Positions 25,418 to 37,780 of a stretch of DNA of 64,000 nucleotides are shown piece by piece. How positions within the stretch are numbered: position 1 is the stretch's first letter; every line of letters begins with the position of its first letter. The notes beneath the pieces were generated by a model. That model was not told the DNA's origin. It did not search any database and saw only the letters and a program-made list of their open reading frames with translations. Made by a program: the position numbers and the translations under genes. Source of the stretch: Rostratula benghalensis (lineage: Eukaryota; Chordata; Aves; Charadriiformes; Rostratulidae); contig VXAI01000195.1 in NCBI GenBank assembly GCA_013399305.1, positions 815,955 to 879,954 of the forward strand. Reading direction: 5' to 3'.

Positions 25418-27598
25418 GTTGTTGCAGGAGAGAGAGAGAGAGAGAGAGAGAGTCACTTCTCCTCACCTTATGATAAAAATTAAAAAATAAATCACTTTGC
25501 ATCTTTGTAGCAGCAGCAAGCACCCTAAAACGGTACAGAGAGCATGTGCCCCCAGACATCCTCATGATTCCACAATCTCCCAAAAGACTTAGCTATGTCC
25601 CTGCATTTGATCCCTTAACTGCTTGACTGTGATAAAATCATTAAGGAGCCAAGAATCATTTTCTGTTTGTTATATCAGTGAAGCTGTTAAATAGGCAGGG
25701 AGGGGAGTTGGTTTTGGATGTAGCAGATTTTTGTTTTTGTTCCCAAGCACTAATGCCGTTGGAAAAGTCCTTTGTGTCCTTCACTTCTCCCCTAGCAGCA
25801 CGTGGCTACGTCTGTGGGTCTGTGTGGCTCTGTCACTGGCACAGCTGGAGTCAACGTCACCTTTGGAAAGCAGGAAGGATTGTGTTCATATGCTTAAGAA
25901 TATTTTAAAAAAATAAATGGTGTTCTGAAACAATTTTCCTAAATAAAAGCAATTCTCGCTGCCTCCCTGGGGCTCAGCACGGATGTGGTTTCGTTACCCC
26001 TGGGCTCACCGTATCTACCTCTACCCCAGGGCACTCAGCCCCACAGCACATCGGACCTAACAGACCCTGTGCATACAACAGTTTCATGGCAGCCTCTCCT
26101 CCTGGAGGTGGTGGCCACCGAGATGCTCAGCCCGGGGGTGGTGTGGCCATGTCAAGCCCTGCCCTGCTGCGCCTGCTTGGCAACACAGCAAGGTCTACAT
26201 GCTTAGGTCTGCCCTCGTGAAGGCAGCTAATAATTCACCCCAGCCCAGAGATACTCTTTCTCCTGGGCATCCATAGGGCTACGCTGTGGCCATTGGGTTA
26301 GAAAATATCTGGGAGGGAGCAGGAGTCCCTCGGACACCTCCTTGCATATGCAGAGTCCGTTACCAGCAGCTGCTGCACATCTTGGCTAGGTCTCACCAAA
26401 AAACCCCCAACACATTAGTTTCCCAGACCGTCATCTGCAGTGATTATAAATAAATAAATCTCCGCTGCAGAGCTGGATGCAAAGTTTATTTACCCCAGTT
26501 CATGCCTAGAGCATCCCACACAGGGAGAGGCCGTGGAAAGGCCACAGGCTGTGCAGAAGGCGGGGGTTAAAGTTAAAATGTACATACATTAATGTCCCAT
26601 GTACCAGAAGATAACTCCTTCCACCCCACAGACTCTTCCTGCCATTGGTGGCTGTGGTGCGCACTGAGGCTGCTTCCCGTCCTGGAGGGCTGGCCTCTTC
26701 TTCCATTTGAGTTGTTTACGCTGGTTTGAGAATAATTTTCCCCAAAGAAATTTCGACTGGGGAAAATGAACTATTCTCTCATTTCGGATGAGCCGTCTGC
26801 TGAGCCTTTATGCCGCATGCGCAGTCTCCAGCCCTGTCGGCGCTGATTCCTCTTTACAAGGACATCATTGGTGGGTCGTGGGCGGCACAGGCATTTCCAT
26901 TCAAATGCAAAGTACTGAAAACTTTCTGTATTTTCATTTTTCATGCAGGAAATCTGCCTATTTCTACTCAGCACAGGATGAACTTTTATTGTGTTTTTTT
27001 TTTAGCCTTGAACGAACAATGGTTTAACCATTTTCAGGGCAGCGGAATGAAAAATGACACGGCCGTCTTTATGCAGCGCTGCTGCGTGACTGATGGTTTA
27101 AACCTGAACTTGGTAGAACTGCAGTCCGTAAGCAAAATGTTGGGGGTTTTTTATGGGTTTTTTTTTGTTTTTTTTTTCCCCTCCAGTGCTGTAGTGGATA
27201 AGTGCTTTGGGTCCTGCTTCACTTTAGAAATGTTTTATGAAACTCTGCCATGTTTTTTTCTTTCTCCTGTCTGTGTTTGATGACCTGCTAGCCATCCGGT
27301 GGCACCAAACACGGGTCTATAAAGGATCACACAGAAAGTTGTCACTTGGGCCACCATCTCAGAGCAGCCGCTTTCCTCCACGACACCCCATGCTCGTCTG
27401 GTCTTCTGGGTGGGTGCTCTCCTTGAACGTGAGATGGATTTTTAAAATAGTTCTCTTCAAAGCCTGTAAAAGATAAAGGAAGGTAAAAATCTTATGTAAT
27501 AGGTAAAAAATGGTGCGTGAAAATTTGTGAAAATTTTATGTTTATTTCCACCTGGAGAAGCGGCTGGATGTCCACTATGATATGGAAGATTATGGAAG
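25418..27598. other. Non-coding DNA with a possible regulatory segment
   Basis: No supportable gene. The part at 26700-27150 carries GCATGCGCA (26815-26823), a half-palindromic NRF1-type word, and CATTCAAATGCAAAG (26898-26912), which has the spacing of a SOX/POU composite site. It also has T-rich tracts at 27146-27177. A 156-codon plus frame spans 26810-27280 but encodes phenylalanine-rich runs from the T tracts and is probably not a protein. A perfect 10-bp tandem copy of TATGGAAGAT lies at 27581-27600. Confidence 0.4.
25428..25452. repeat. (GA)n microsatellite
   Basis: About twelve AG units directly beyond the truncated edge of the CR1 fragment. Confidence 0.9.
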
Positions 27599-27765
27599 AT
27601 CATAAAATCTTATAATTGTTAGAGTTGGAAAGAGCATCAAATTTATATGGTTACACCCCTTGCTTTGGGCATGGACACCCCCACCAGACCAGGTGGATCA
27701 AAGTCCTGCCCAACCTGGCCTTGGACAGTTGCAAGGATGGAGCAGCTACAGCTTCTCTGCCCAGT
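27599..27765 (-). mobile_element. CR1 LINE, diverged 3' fragment
   Basis: Decayed terminus ATCATAAAATCTTATAATTG, then AGAGTTGGAAAGAGCATC, GGGCATGGACACCCCCACC, AACCTGGCCTTGGACAG and GGAGCAGCTACAGCTTCTC. Clearly older than the neighbouring copies. Confidence 0.9.
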
Positions 27766-29157
27766 ATTCTCAAGACCATCCCTACCAGCAGCCCATCCAA
27801 ATCTTTAAACAACACCTTTGGGGAAGAAGAATAGTTATGCTGAAGATCAAAAAGAAACAAACAACAAAACACCCCACATTTTCTTCCAGCCTATTCTGAA
27901 TATCTTGTTCGATACCTCTAGTTTTTTGTGCTGCAGGGAAAAGTGAATAGTCTCTCTCTCCCATGCTGCATTTCAGCTCACAGCACATTTGCTCACCGTT
28001 CTTCCAGGACGGAATCGCAGTCCATGCGACTCTCCTCCGGCAGAGCTATGACCCAACTCTTTTCTTTCCCACATTTGCCTTCATCTTTTCTACTTTTTCT
28101 GTCCTGTTACACAGTTCAGAGGAAGACTTTTTTTTATTTTTTTTTATACCGCATCTTTGAGATGGTTTCATGAAGGCAATTTTTGAAATCTTTTGCCGAA
28201 TGCCCCCCCTGCTCTGCAAGATCACCGGCTCTCCAATACGTCTTAGAGCTAACACACACTGACTCTTTCCCACTGTTCCACATTTTGCCTCGTGTCTAGT
28301 CTGTCTTTGTGTGGCCGGTGTCACAAGGGCCAGTGGTTTTCCATTCAGTTGGCCAACCTTTCCCAGCAATTCCAAACTCACAGCAGTTTGTGCGTGCCTA
28401 ATTGCTTCTCTTCCTTTTACACGGAGAGGCTCACCCTGGACGGCGCTCCCGGCTGTTGCTGTGCAGTGGTTGTACATGTCTGGTTGTAGAGATTACAGCC
28501 AGATGTGCCAGTTTGCTCCTTCTCTGTGCAATCTCTTGCCGGAGGCTCTGGAGGATGCTGTTTTCACTGCAGGGTCTCAGACCATGGGCTTAAAGAATAG
28601 GCCAGATTTTCTTCTTATTAAAGATTAAGGAGATACAGCCAGGGCCCAAGTAAAAGCCACAAAGTAAATATCACTCTGCAACTTTTCAGTGTGCAATTTG
28701 GTTTATTTTTATTTTTCTCAATCTGCTCTTCATTTTTAAACTAGACACTTTAAAACAGACACTTTTCCACCACAGAGCATCAGAGTGCTCCTGCTCGAGA
28801 GCATGACAGGAAATAGGCATCCAGAATCTGGTCAGTCCCTATTCTCATTGGTTTTCTCCCCAGCCTCCCACACTGCCTGGTCTGGGCACAACCCCGTCCA
28901 ACTCTGCCGAATGAGACATGCCCAGGCTGCTTCTTCAGACTGAATTTGCTCTTACCTGTCCCACTTCCTGTTTTCCAAACATTCCCAATACTTATTTTCA
29001 TCCCATACAGACAAGCCTTCCCATCCTTCTCCATGTCCTCTTCCTCAGCTGGGTTGACAGCAAATAACCCTCCTTCTCCAAAAAGAATAGTGCACCTGAG
29101 ACCATGGGCAAAACATGCTTATCTTCTAGTAGAAGACAGGTGGGTTACATGGCCACG
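27766..29157. other. Non-coding DNA
   Basis: No supportable gene. Pyrimidine-rich around 28070-28145. The 143-codon minus frame at 28046-28477 lacks any recognisable domain. Confidence 0.4.
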
Positions 29158-29330
29158 TTGGTTGGAAGTATATCTCAACTTTGAGGGTGACAGAACACGG
29201 GGACAGCCTGCCCAGAGAAGTGTTAGTCTGGAGAAACTGATAGCACACCTGGACACTGCTGTCAAAGCCGCTGCGGCTGAGTTGGACAGGACGATCCCCT
29301 GAGGTCCATTCCAAATCTATATAACTCTGC
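29158..29330 (+). mobile_element. CR1 LINE, old 3' fragment
   Basis: Decayed plus-strand CR1: TTGGTTGGAAGTATATCTC, GGGGACAGCCTGCCCAGAG, GAGTTGGACAGGACGATCC, GAGGTCCATTCCAAATCTA and a worn terminus, ATATAACTCTGCAATCC. Confidence 0.75.
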
Positions 29331-30567
29331 AATCCTTCTCTGCCTGATTTGTGTAACCATGTGGTGGCGTCCAAAAAGCAACAAGGCCTCTAAGCGACCT
29401 CAGCCTGTTCTGAGCTACAGGATGTCCACAGAGCCATCCAACTGTCCAACTTTGTCCTACCACTGCCAGGGCATCACCTGTGGAAGCTCCTGGTGTGCTC
29501 ATGACTCCTCCTGCCCTGTGACCATCACTCTCCTGTTTTTTTCCTGGCCTTCTCATGGACCCAGGAGGCTGGTCCAGGTCTGGCCTGCCTTTTCCCATCG
29601 AAAAGAACAAAAAAGCTGGTTCCCTGCAGAAGGATGAGTCTGATGTCAACAATTTTATTAGGGAAAGAGGCACCCAGAAAAACCCATGCAGGTTAAACAG
29701 ATGCTGTCTCTGACAGAGCTTAAAACCTAATAACAGAGGATTACAAAAAATATTTATAAATATTTATATCCATCTAAATGTATTTCAAAACGTATCAATA
29801 TTCGCTTTGATAAAAGTGTATATCGTTATATTAGCATAAGAGAAAAACACTGTAATCATATAGTTGTATTAAGCATCTTTTTGATTCACATGGACAGCAG
29901 ATGTTAACATCTGAATTCCTGTGAGTAGAAAACAGCTTGGCAACCATGACCTGAGAAGAAAGAATGGACAGATCCGGAGGCTGATTGGAGGCACCCTACC
30001 AAGTATACTTCTGAGCAGAAAACTCTTCCTGTTTTAGGCAGGAACACTCCTGATTCACTGAGAAGGGTACTAGAAATATATAGCTAGATTACGTACCTTC
30101 TTTCGTCTTTAATCTGCTGATTTAATGTGGCAGAGAACTGCCTGCCTTGCTCCATCATTCACATGTGTGTTGTCTGAGGGCACATGACGTTTGAGCTACC
30201 TCCAACAGCTAGTGTCCCCAGCGCTGCTCTTCTCCCATCGGCCCTCTGTATGTGCAAAAAACACTCGATAAATCATAATTTTCACATTACCTAGAAGTTG
30301 TATAAAATTACAACTCATTGGTTTTTGCAACTCACTTTGGATGCTACGGAGCAACGCCCTCCCTAATATGCAGTAGAGTTCAAGGCTCGGTGCTTCATTC
30401 CTTCATCCAAAGCTTGGGAAATGATCCAGCAGAGGTATTTGGAAAGTCACCTGTGATTTCGTCATTTGATTTTGTTTCAAAAAATAATAAAAAAAACTTT
30501 TGTGCCATTCAGCTACGTGCCAGGCATTTTAAAGTGAATGAGCAGTAAAGGCAGAGGTCCCCGGATA
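29331..30567. other. Non-coding DNA
   Basis: No supportable gene. AT-rich at 29720-29890 with ATATTTATAAATATTTATA-type sequence; no repeat family recognised. Confidence 0.4.
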
Positions 30568-31027
30568 AAATCACAGAATGGTTTGTATTGGAAGGGACCT
30601 TAAAGCCAGTAAAGTGCCCACCCCTGCCCTGGGCAGGGACACCTCCCACCAGACCACATTGCTCAAAGCCCCCTCCAACCTGGCCTTGAACCCTTTCAGG
30701 ATTCAGGCAGCCCCAGGGCAATCTGTTCTAGGGTCTCACCACCCTCAAAGCAAAGTTCTTCCCCAGATTTCAGCTCAGTGTCCTCTTTCAGCATCAAATC
30801 CTTCTCCCTTGTCCTATGGCTCCCAGTAGTCCCTCACCAGCTTTCCTGGAGCCCTTTTAGGGAGTGGAAGGAGCTCTAATTTCTGCCTGGAGCTATTTCT
30901 TTTCCAAGCTGAAGCCCCAGCCCCGCAAGCTCTCTCAGCTTGTCCTCACAGCAGAGGGCCTCCAGCCCTCCCAGCAGCTCTGTGACCCTCCACTGGAACC
31001 AATATATGTTCACGTCCTTACCCCAGA
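30568..31027 (-). mobile_element. CR1 LINE, 3' fragment
   Basis: Starts AAATCACAGAATGGTTTG, then GGAAGGGACCTTAAAGCC, CCCTGGGCAGGGACACCTCC, CTTTCCTGGAGCCCTTTTAG and CTCTCTCAGCTTGTCCTCAC. It has the order and subfamily words of the copy at 2553, with a small deletion where the GATGGGGCAGCC block should be. Confidence 0.95.
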
Positions 31028-34000
31028 TCTAGGCAATTCTATACATAAAAAAAAACTTTGCAAAAGTCAGAAAGCGACATATGAGATGGACTTTTATTTT
31101 TGCTCTTGGAGATAGAGCAGGGAAGACTCAAGGCTTATCCATAGCATTTAGCAGCGGGTCACTACTCTGTATATGGCAGGCCAGCAATCTGCTTGGAGGT
31201 CTGGACTGATCTCCATGCTGGCTGGCACACAATTCTGGTGGGCTTACTGTAGGGCATCGGGTGTAAGGGATGGCAGCAGACTAGATAAGCTTGGAAAGGA
31301 AAGAAAAGCAATCATGCAACAAACAGCTGGAAGCGGCAGAGGGGAGTCTATCATAGTTTTTAGCATGAGAGATCCTCCCGTGGCCGGACCTTGTGGTTCT
31401 TCAAGCCCAGCCCCATCCACAAGAAAATTCTTTTTGGCTGTGCCAGCCGTGAGCAGAAGAGATGCTGCCTTTATGTCACTGCCCGTGGCCCCCATCACAG
31501 CCATGTTGTCGTGGAGTGGACAACCCAGAGCATGCCTACCCTGCTCCCAAATATTTTCTCCATCTGTGCCCCTCCCTCAGGAGCAGACGTAGTAGGAAAC
31601 CACATTCATACTCCTGGCAGAGTGGTTTTCGAGCAGGACAATGCCTGTGTACACACATAAGATGCCAACATGCAAGCTATAGGCTGCTTTGACTAAAACA
31701 CCCAGAGAAAAGCTGCTGGATTGGATAAAGGACATTAATCTGAAAGGCACACAACAAAGCAACTGCACAGTGTTACCCTCTGAGTCAGAGCAAGCGAGGG
31801 AAAGCTTAATACCACGAAACACAGAAGCTCTGATCTAATTTTCTACATAATATTTGCAAATATTGTGCCCATTAACATTCATTATCTCTTTAAATGATAC
31901 CTGTCAGACTTTCCAGGCTGGGAGGAAAGGCCCCTGCACCCAGACATCACCCGTAAAACAACGTTGAATTGTGTATTTTTCATGTCTATGCAAGCCAGGA
32001 CAAAGTAGCAAAGCTGGAGGTGTCCTTGCTGTGTAGAGAGACACCCTTTCTGCTCCTGCTTGCAAGCAAGGATTTTTGCTAATTAGCGGGCTTCTCTCAG
32101 ACAGCTCGTCCACTTTCAATGGGCGCTGCGGGAGACTCTCTGCAGGAAAAGCGTCAATGTTTTCATCACCCAAAATATCTTCTGCCCTCTGGCTCCTCAG
32201 GTTGGGCTTCAGAGGTAAATGCTACGGAAAGAAAAAGGTGGATGTTAAGGCATGTCATGGCCCAGCAGATGAGACTCAGTTTGAGCTTTGGGAATCCCAT
32301 GTGGATACTCAGATAAAGGGGAGGTTTGAGAGAGTCTCCTGCAGCCCCAGCTGAAGTAACACCATGACAGGTGGAAAAATGCTGGTTTGATATCAAGGCA
32401 TGGCTGTGCAGCCATGATGATACCTACAAACCTCATCCCTTCCTGTTTATCACCTGGAGTTCCTGCCCTCCCCTCCCTAGTTCAGAAAGGATAGATACTC
32501 TGCTGAAGAAAAAAAGGTGGTTGGGGAAGGGGCCCCTCTGCTCTTGGCTCATATTGGCCTTGGATGCCCAAACGAAGAAGCACCTTCCCAAGAACCTTGA
32601 TAAATCAAGTTTTTTAGTTGTGAACTGCCAAACTGCTGCACTGATGCACCTAAAACTGAACCAGACAAGAACATTTGGATTGCCAGGGAGATTTTTCATG
32701 TCCTGTCGCTACGGTGACAGCATCCAAGGCAGAGTAGGGGATGAGAGTCAGAGGATCCACCAGCACAAACACGGAGGTCTGGGGTCACAGAAAAATATAT
32801 GGTGCTATTTCTGTTTTTTGGGCTGTTGTACAGGCATTCCCAAACAAAATTCACAGGAACACATTCTGGCAGAATTCTGAGTCCTAGGAATGATTGTCTG
32901 AAGAACTACTGGAGTCATAAGGCATTAGAAGAATGCTGTATGTATCTTAGCTGTAGAGAAGTGATGCCACTACCAGATTGTCTTCTGTTGAGGTGTACTG
33001 ACGAACACAATGCCTTTTTCATCTACCCAACTACAAATCAAATAGTTCCAGCATCGCTTTTGCCTGTGTGAAGCTGTTTGGATACACTCTGTCTAAAAGA
33101 GAACAACATGCCAAGGAGTGAATACTTTCTCTGCAAGGTAAAAGTCTAACCCTTGTATACAACAGTTCTGATGAGAAGGCTGAGCAGAGACTTCGGGGTT
33201 AGTCATCATTCATCTCAGTCAACTTCAACACAACAAATCACATTGCTGGCAACCCTGGAAGCAACTGTTCGGCACTGTAAGGGAAATTAAATGTCCATAC
33301 AAGCACACTCAGACTGCTCTGTCTTATTTTAGTGTTTTAGAAGACAGAGGTAAGCAAGACCAGATAATTAAGGCCCATTGCAGAAGGCTTGCAAGCAAGA
33401 CATAGGCATCAGGGTGTGTTTATCACATCTGGCTCTGTGCCCCTCACAGTCAAAGCAAAAACAGTTTGGCAAAGGCACACGTTCTTGAAACGCTTTGATA
33501 ACTGTTTATAGTTTAATATAATCGTCCCCAAATGAGTATGAATAGTTAACAGACAACCTAGAGTTACTTGTTCCATCCATCCAGCCAGGCCAAGGAAGAA
33601 CAGCAAAAGAAGACTGATAAATACTGAGAAGGGTCTGGAAATCTCCAGTGTTAGCAAAAACTGTCATCTCAAATTGGGAGTATTCTTGAGCAATGAGAGG
33701 ACTTAAGAAATTCCTTCAAATTGTGAAAGTGAAATACAGAGAGAGACAGGGCAAACGCTTTTTAATTTTTGAATAACAGCGGAATAGAGAAATGCACAGG
33801 AAAAAAAATAATAATTTGTACCAGTACCTCTCCCTGTAGGTATTGCAAAAAATTTAAAAAATTGGTTTATAAACGTATGTAAATGGTGGTGATCTGATGG
33901 AGAAGAGACATATGGAATTAGTATTTTCTCCTGGCTTTCTTCAGAAATTAACTGAGCCAGATTTTGCCAGATTTCACCACATCAATGAAAAGTAGTAGGG

Positions 34001-36057
34001 AAAAGGGGAATTTCCAGTTGCAAAAGTGGATGTTCTTAACATCATGTTAAATTTATATGTAAATCAGATGGTGATCACTACTGACCACATAGAAAAGGCA
34101 GATCATATGTAGAATAGTTCTACCCCAACTCTGGCATCTCATTGAGCTAAGGTTCCCCACAACTTCCTGGGCAAAAACTCTCACTTCAGACTTGCTCTAC
34201 ATTATGACTAAAATTGCCCATTGATCTCTGCTGTCTGCCTCTGGCTCCTAATTTATCCTACCAGCTACCACAAACTTTTATAATATAAAGTTCCTGTAAA
34301 AAGAAAAAAATGATAAATATATGTTTTATGCTAAGTATTCTCCATTCCTTCATCCAAGGCTTGTTTTAACATGTATAAAAATCACTATTTATTAGCGCTG
34401 GTTGTTCAGAAAGAGTGTATCCTCCCATTTGGATCAGCCATTAAAACTTTGTATAAAAATTGTGAATATTCTCTTGCAGCACTCAAGGGAAAGGAGTACA
34501 GTGTCTGGCACACAGGAACTGCCTGAGATCTGCCTACTCTTATACCTGCTGATTGAACGCTGCGTGTGAGAAAATAAGGAGGCAGGGATTCATTAAAAAG
34601 ATGAGCCTCCTGCACTCTGTTGCAGTTCTTGGAGATGAAGCCAAAGCCACTGGGGCCCTGACCGTGCTCTTTTCTAACGCGGGGAGCAGAGAGGGGCTGG
34701 TTTGGTGTCACTGTGGCAGCCATCTCTTCCATGTTCCTGGGAACCAGGGAATCATCTTCACAAGCTGAACACTTGATCATCCCGGGTGCAAATGCACGTG
34801 TTTGGGCCTGGGCAAGACTTAAAATAACAAAACCCCCTATAGCTCCACAAAGGAGGTGTCTCTGTTCTACTTGTACCTACGGCTTTGGTCTAATGGTGAG
34901 TAAAGGGAGGGACAAGGACAAAGGGGCAGAGGCAGCCCTGCCCCGCCAGCTCCCTGCCACCAACCCCAGGCCAGGGGAGAATGACCAGGACACCCTGTTT
35001 TGTCTTTGAAATGGGGCTCTCCAGGCAATTCCAATATCTGAACTTGATGGAAAAAGGATGTCTGAAGACAGCACAAGGTGTCCTCTTGGTTAGCAGGTCA
35101 GTGAGACTGCACCTTGCAGAGATCATTATTGTTCAGTGCCTTAATTAGGAGACAACCCAGGATAACTTGTAGCTGTACAATTGATTACATGTCAGAGGTG
35201 GCTGGAGTTGTCTTAGCCAAAGCGGTAGCACACGGGGCACCTCCAAATTTTTAACCACGTCATTGCTTTCTGCTCAGGCAGTGCCAGCTTTGCCGAGAAG
35301 AAATATTGCACAAAAGAATTCTAATGAAGAACTTTGTTCAGGGCTCCCAGCCCTGCACAACATGCATCCCAAAGAAAATACAGGTGGGATGGGAGCTGCC
35401 CTCAATGGTAATGCTTCAAATCACATCCAAGGTGAACAACCCATTCACTTTTTTTTTTCTCTTAAATCCTACTTAATGGACCAGCTTGTAAGATGTGGAG
35501 TAACAACAATGTTGACTTTCATATTACTTCCAGAGAAAAGGACTTCATACATGCCAAACCATTTTGACAAGTAAGAGCATGGAGATCAGTTGCTGCACAG
35601 GCTACACAGAGTCCAGGCTTTACTGTCCTTCTTGTCCCTGAGCCCATCTGGTGCTTCCAGGGCTCACTGGATAAATAAAGTTATTATGGGCTCTTATGTG
35701 ATGTACTGAGTTCCTTGTCCATCTCTACACCAGGCAGCATCTTCACAATTAGAAATAAAAATCAGAGTCTTTTTTTGTTGTTGTTGTTGACCACAGTTTG
35801 CAGTCACAAGCAGAAGAATAAATGGCAAATCCATCCAGAGGAGTATTTACTTAAAAGCCTTAAAAGGAGCCATGTCACAGAACTGAAAACACGCACCAAC
35901 TGAGAAAACCAAAAAAATTCAAAGGAAAAAAGCACAAAAAAAGGGGTACAACAGGGAACAGTCTCAGGAAACCTTGTCATGATGCCCCAAACCCCACAAT
36001 CTAACAACTGAAAAAAATATGCCAGTCTAACAACGCTTTTCCTGATAACTTCTGCAG
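31028..36057. other. Non-coding DNA, 5 kb
   Basis: No supportable gene or repeat. Contains (TTG)n at 35777-35789. A 169-codon plus frame at 32371-32880 is open but shows no recognised domain and has no ATG near its start. AT-rich between 33760 and 34380. Confidence 0.4.
35777..35789. repeat. (TTG)n microsatellite
   Basis: Four TTG units after a T7 run. Confidence 0.8.
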
Positions 36058-36232
36058 CTGGCTCAGCACGTGGAGGACTCAGGAGAAGGACAACTGCCCA
36101 TCAGCTATCACCCCTCCAGCTCGAACAAACAGGCTTCAGCTTCTCACCCTTCTGATAAAACCAGTCCTGGTCAAAATCCGGAAAGGAAGCTTCCCAAGTT
36201 CACAGTGAACTTCACCTTTCCACTCACAAGTG
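36058..36232 (+). other. Possible exon of an unknown transcript (open block with splice signals)
   Basis: A 175-bp block, open in one frame, is flanked by a good acceptor (CGCTTTTCCTGATAACTTCTGCAG, ending 36057) and a consensus donor (GTGAGT, 36233-36238). The frame beginning CTG at 36058 would encode a hydrophilic, serine/proline-rich stretch: LAQHVEDSGEGQLPISYHP, later KLPKFTVNFTFPLTS. I recognise no family. About 58 open codons are expected by chance a few percent of the time, and GTGAGT words are common, so this is only a candidate. A non-coding RNA exon is equally possible. No partner exon is established, and the CR1 copy at 36501 lies just downstream. Confidence 0.2.
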
Positions 36233-36500
36233 GTGAGTCAGTCAGGCAGCTCTGTGGAGCAGGGCTGAAGATCTAGAAGCAGGAGAAAATGGAGGGACGA
36301 AAAGGCAGCAACCAGCTGCTGCTATCCCAAAACGGAGCAATAAGTTTTACAAGTCTCTCTCGCAAGTTTCCTGGTAAAACAAACCATGACACCCTCTAAA
36401 GTCTGCAGATTGGGGCTGTCAGACACCAGCATGAGTCTCACCATCACTAACTGCCACAGGTTCCCCTTTGGTTGTTACTCCCAGAACTTCTGCAGGACAC
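36233..36500. other. Short non-coding spacer before CR1
   Basis: No feature seen. Confidence 0.4.
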
Positions 36501-36927
36501 AAAACCATGGCACCACATCTCCCGTATGAGGAAAGGCTGAGGGAGCTGGGTCTCTTTAGCTTGGAGAAGAGGAGACTGAGGGGTGACCTCATGAATGTTT
36601 ATAAATATGGAAAGGGTGAGTGTCAGGAGGATGGAGCCAGGCTCTTCTCAGCGATGGCCTATGATAGGACAAGGGACAATGGGTGCAAGCTGGAACACAG
36701 GAGGTTCCACTGAAATATGAGGAAAAACTTCTTCACGGTGAGGGTGAGGGAACACTGGCAGGGGCTGCCCAGAGAGGTTGTGGAGTCTCCTTCTCTGGAG
36801 ACATCCAAACCCCTCCTGGACACGTTCCTGTGTGGCCTGATCTGGATGTTCCTGCTCTGGAAGGGGGATTGGACTGGCTGAGCTTTCAAGATCCCTTCCA
36901 ATGCCTGATAGTCTGTGATTCTGTGAT
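36501..36927 (+). mobile_element. CR1 LINE, young-looking 3' fragment
   Basis: Runs from CACCACATCTCCCGTATGAG to the terminal GTGATTCTGTGA. It shares GAGGAAAGGCTGAGGGAGC, AATGTTTATAAATATGGAAA and AACTTCTTCACGGTGAGGG with the copy at 9551, at about 94% identity by eye over 400 bp. Confidence 0.95.
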
Positions 36928-37046
36928 CCCAGACAGCTCCGTACATTACACCAGTCGTCCTCCTCCTCCAGACAGGATATGCTAAAAACTGCCATTATGT
37001 GATCTGAGGACTTTTGTAGATTTTCTCAGTGTATCTGAACAGGAGA

Positions 37047-37663
37047 TTTATTTAGTATGCTTTGCTCAGGCTATATAAAATCCTGTAGTCCTGGGGAGAA
37101 GTTTAAGATTTCTGCCACTTGATATGTGACTTGCTTTTGGGTTTTTTTTGTCTTTCTGAAACTTCATCAAGCAGAAAGTAAAGGCAGATTTAGCTTGGGG
37201 AGATGGTTCTTGATTCGGCACCCAGGACTCATCCCATCACCACGTTTAAGGTCAAGGAAGAGGTTTTTCTTATTTTTCTTCTTGACTTAAGAGTCAAGCA
37301 TAATAGACATTTATGGCTTCATATTTTTCAGCCCCTTCTGCAAGATGGCATTACCCTATCAAAAGCCACCTGGGTATTTGTCAAATAGCCTGTTGGTACA
37401 GAAGACCATTACAGTGACAGCATTCACAATCTCTCCCACATGAGAATCTCTCATAAGAATCTGATGTATTACTTTTTGTACTACTTGGCATTTTAGACTT
37501 GGAGTTAAGTATATTAAAATACGTTGGAGGATTATCTGGAGGTTTTGATGCTCCGGAATGTTCCTCTAACACACTGAGTTGAATTTCTATTTCGAGGTTG
37601 CCTGAGCTCATGGTGGCCTCATGCAGTCCCCCTGTGTCTCCAGTTGCACTATGCAGCACATGA
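37047..37663 (-). other. Possible terminal exon of an unknown minus-strand gene
   Basis: On the minus strand a frame is open for 107 codons (37704 down to the stop at 37381-37383) in DNA that is not GC-rich, which makes it less likely to be chance than most frames here. Inside it is an acceptor-like pyrimidine tract ending CCTCTCCCAG (exon would start at 37663) and an ATG in strong context, GCCACCATGA. The encoded end is hydrophilic, with a proline-tyrosine motif (KPPDNPPTYFNIL), a serine/threonine-rich stretch and a cysteine cluster (SCGRDCECCHCNGLL). It resembles cytoplasmic tails of small membrane proteins that carry NPPxY motifs, but I cannot name it. An AATAAA lies on the minus strand at 37047-37052, about 330 bp past the stop. 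No upstream exon is established, so it could be a pseudo-exon or chance. Confidence 0.22.
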
Positions 37664-37704
37664 CTGGGAGAGGCACCCAAGAAAATTATCCTCACAGATC
37701 TCAC

Positions 37705-37780
37705 GAGAAGGGGCAGCCAGTAACTTCAGAGTAAATATTGACTCAAACACCCAGGTAATGTCTGTTTTTGACAGGAGAGT
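37705..37780. repeat. 76-bp duplicated block, copy 1
   Basis: Matches 38624-38699 at 70 of 76 positions without gaps, from GAGAAGGGGCAGCCAGT to GACAGGAGAGT. Similarity stops sharply on both sides. The repeat family is unknown. Confidence 0.85.
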
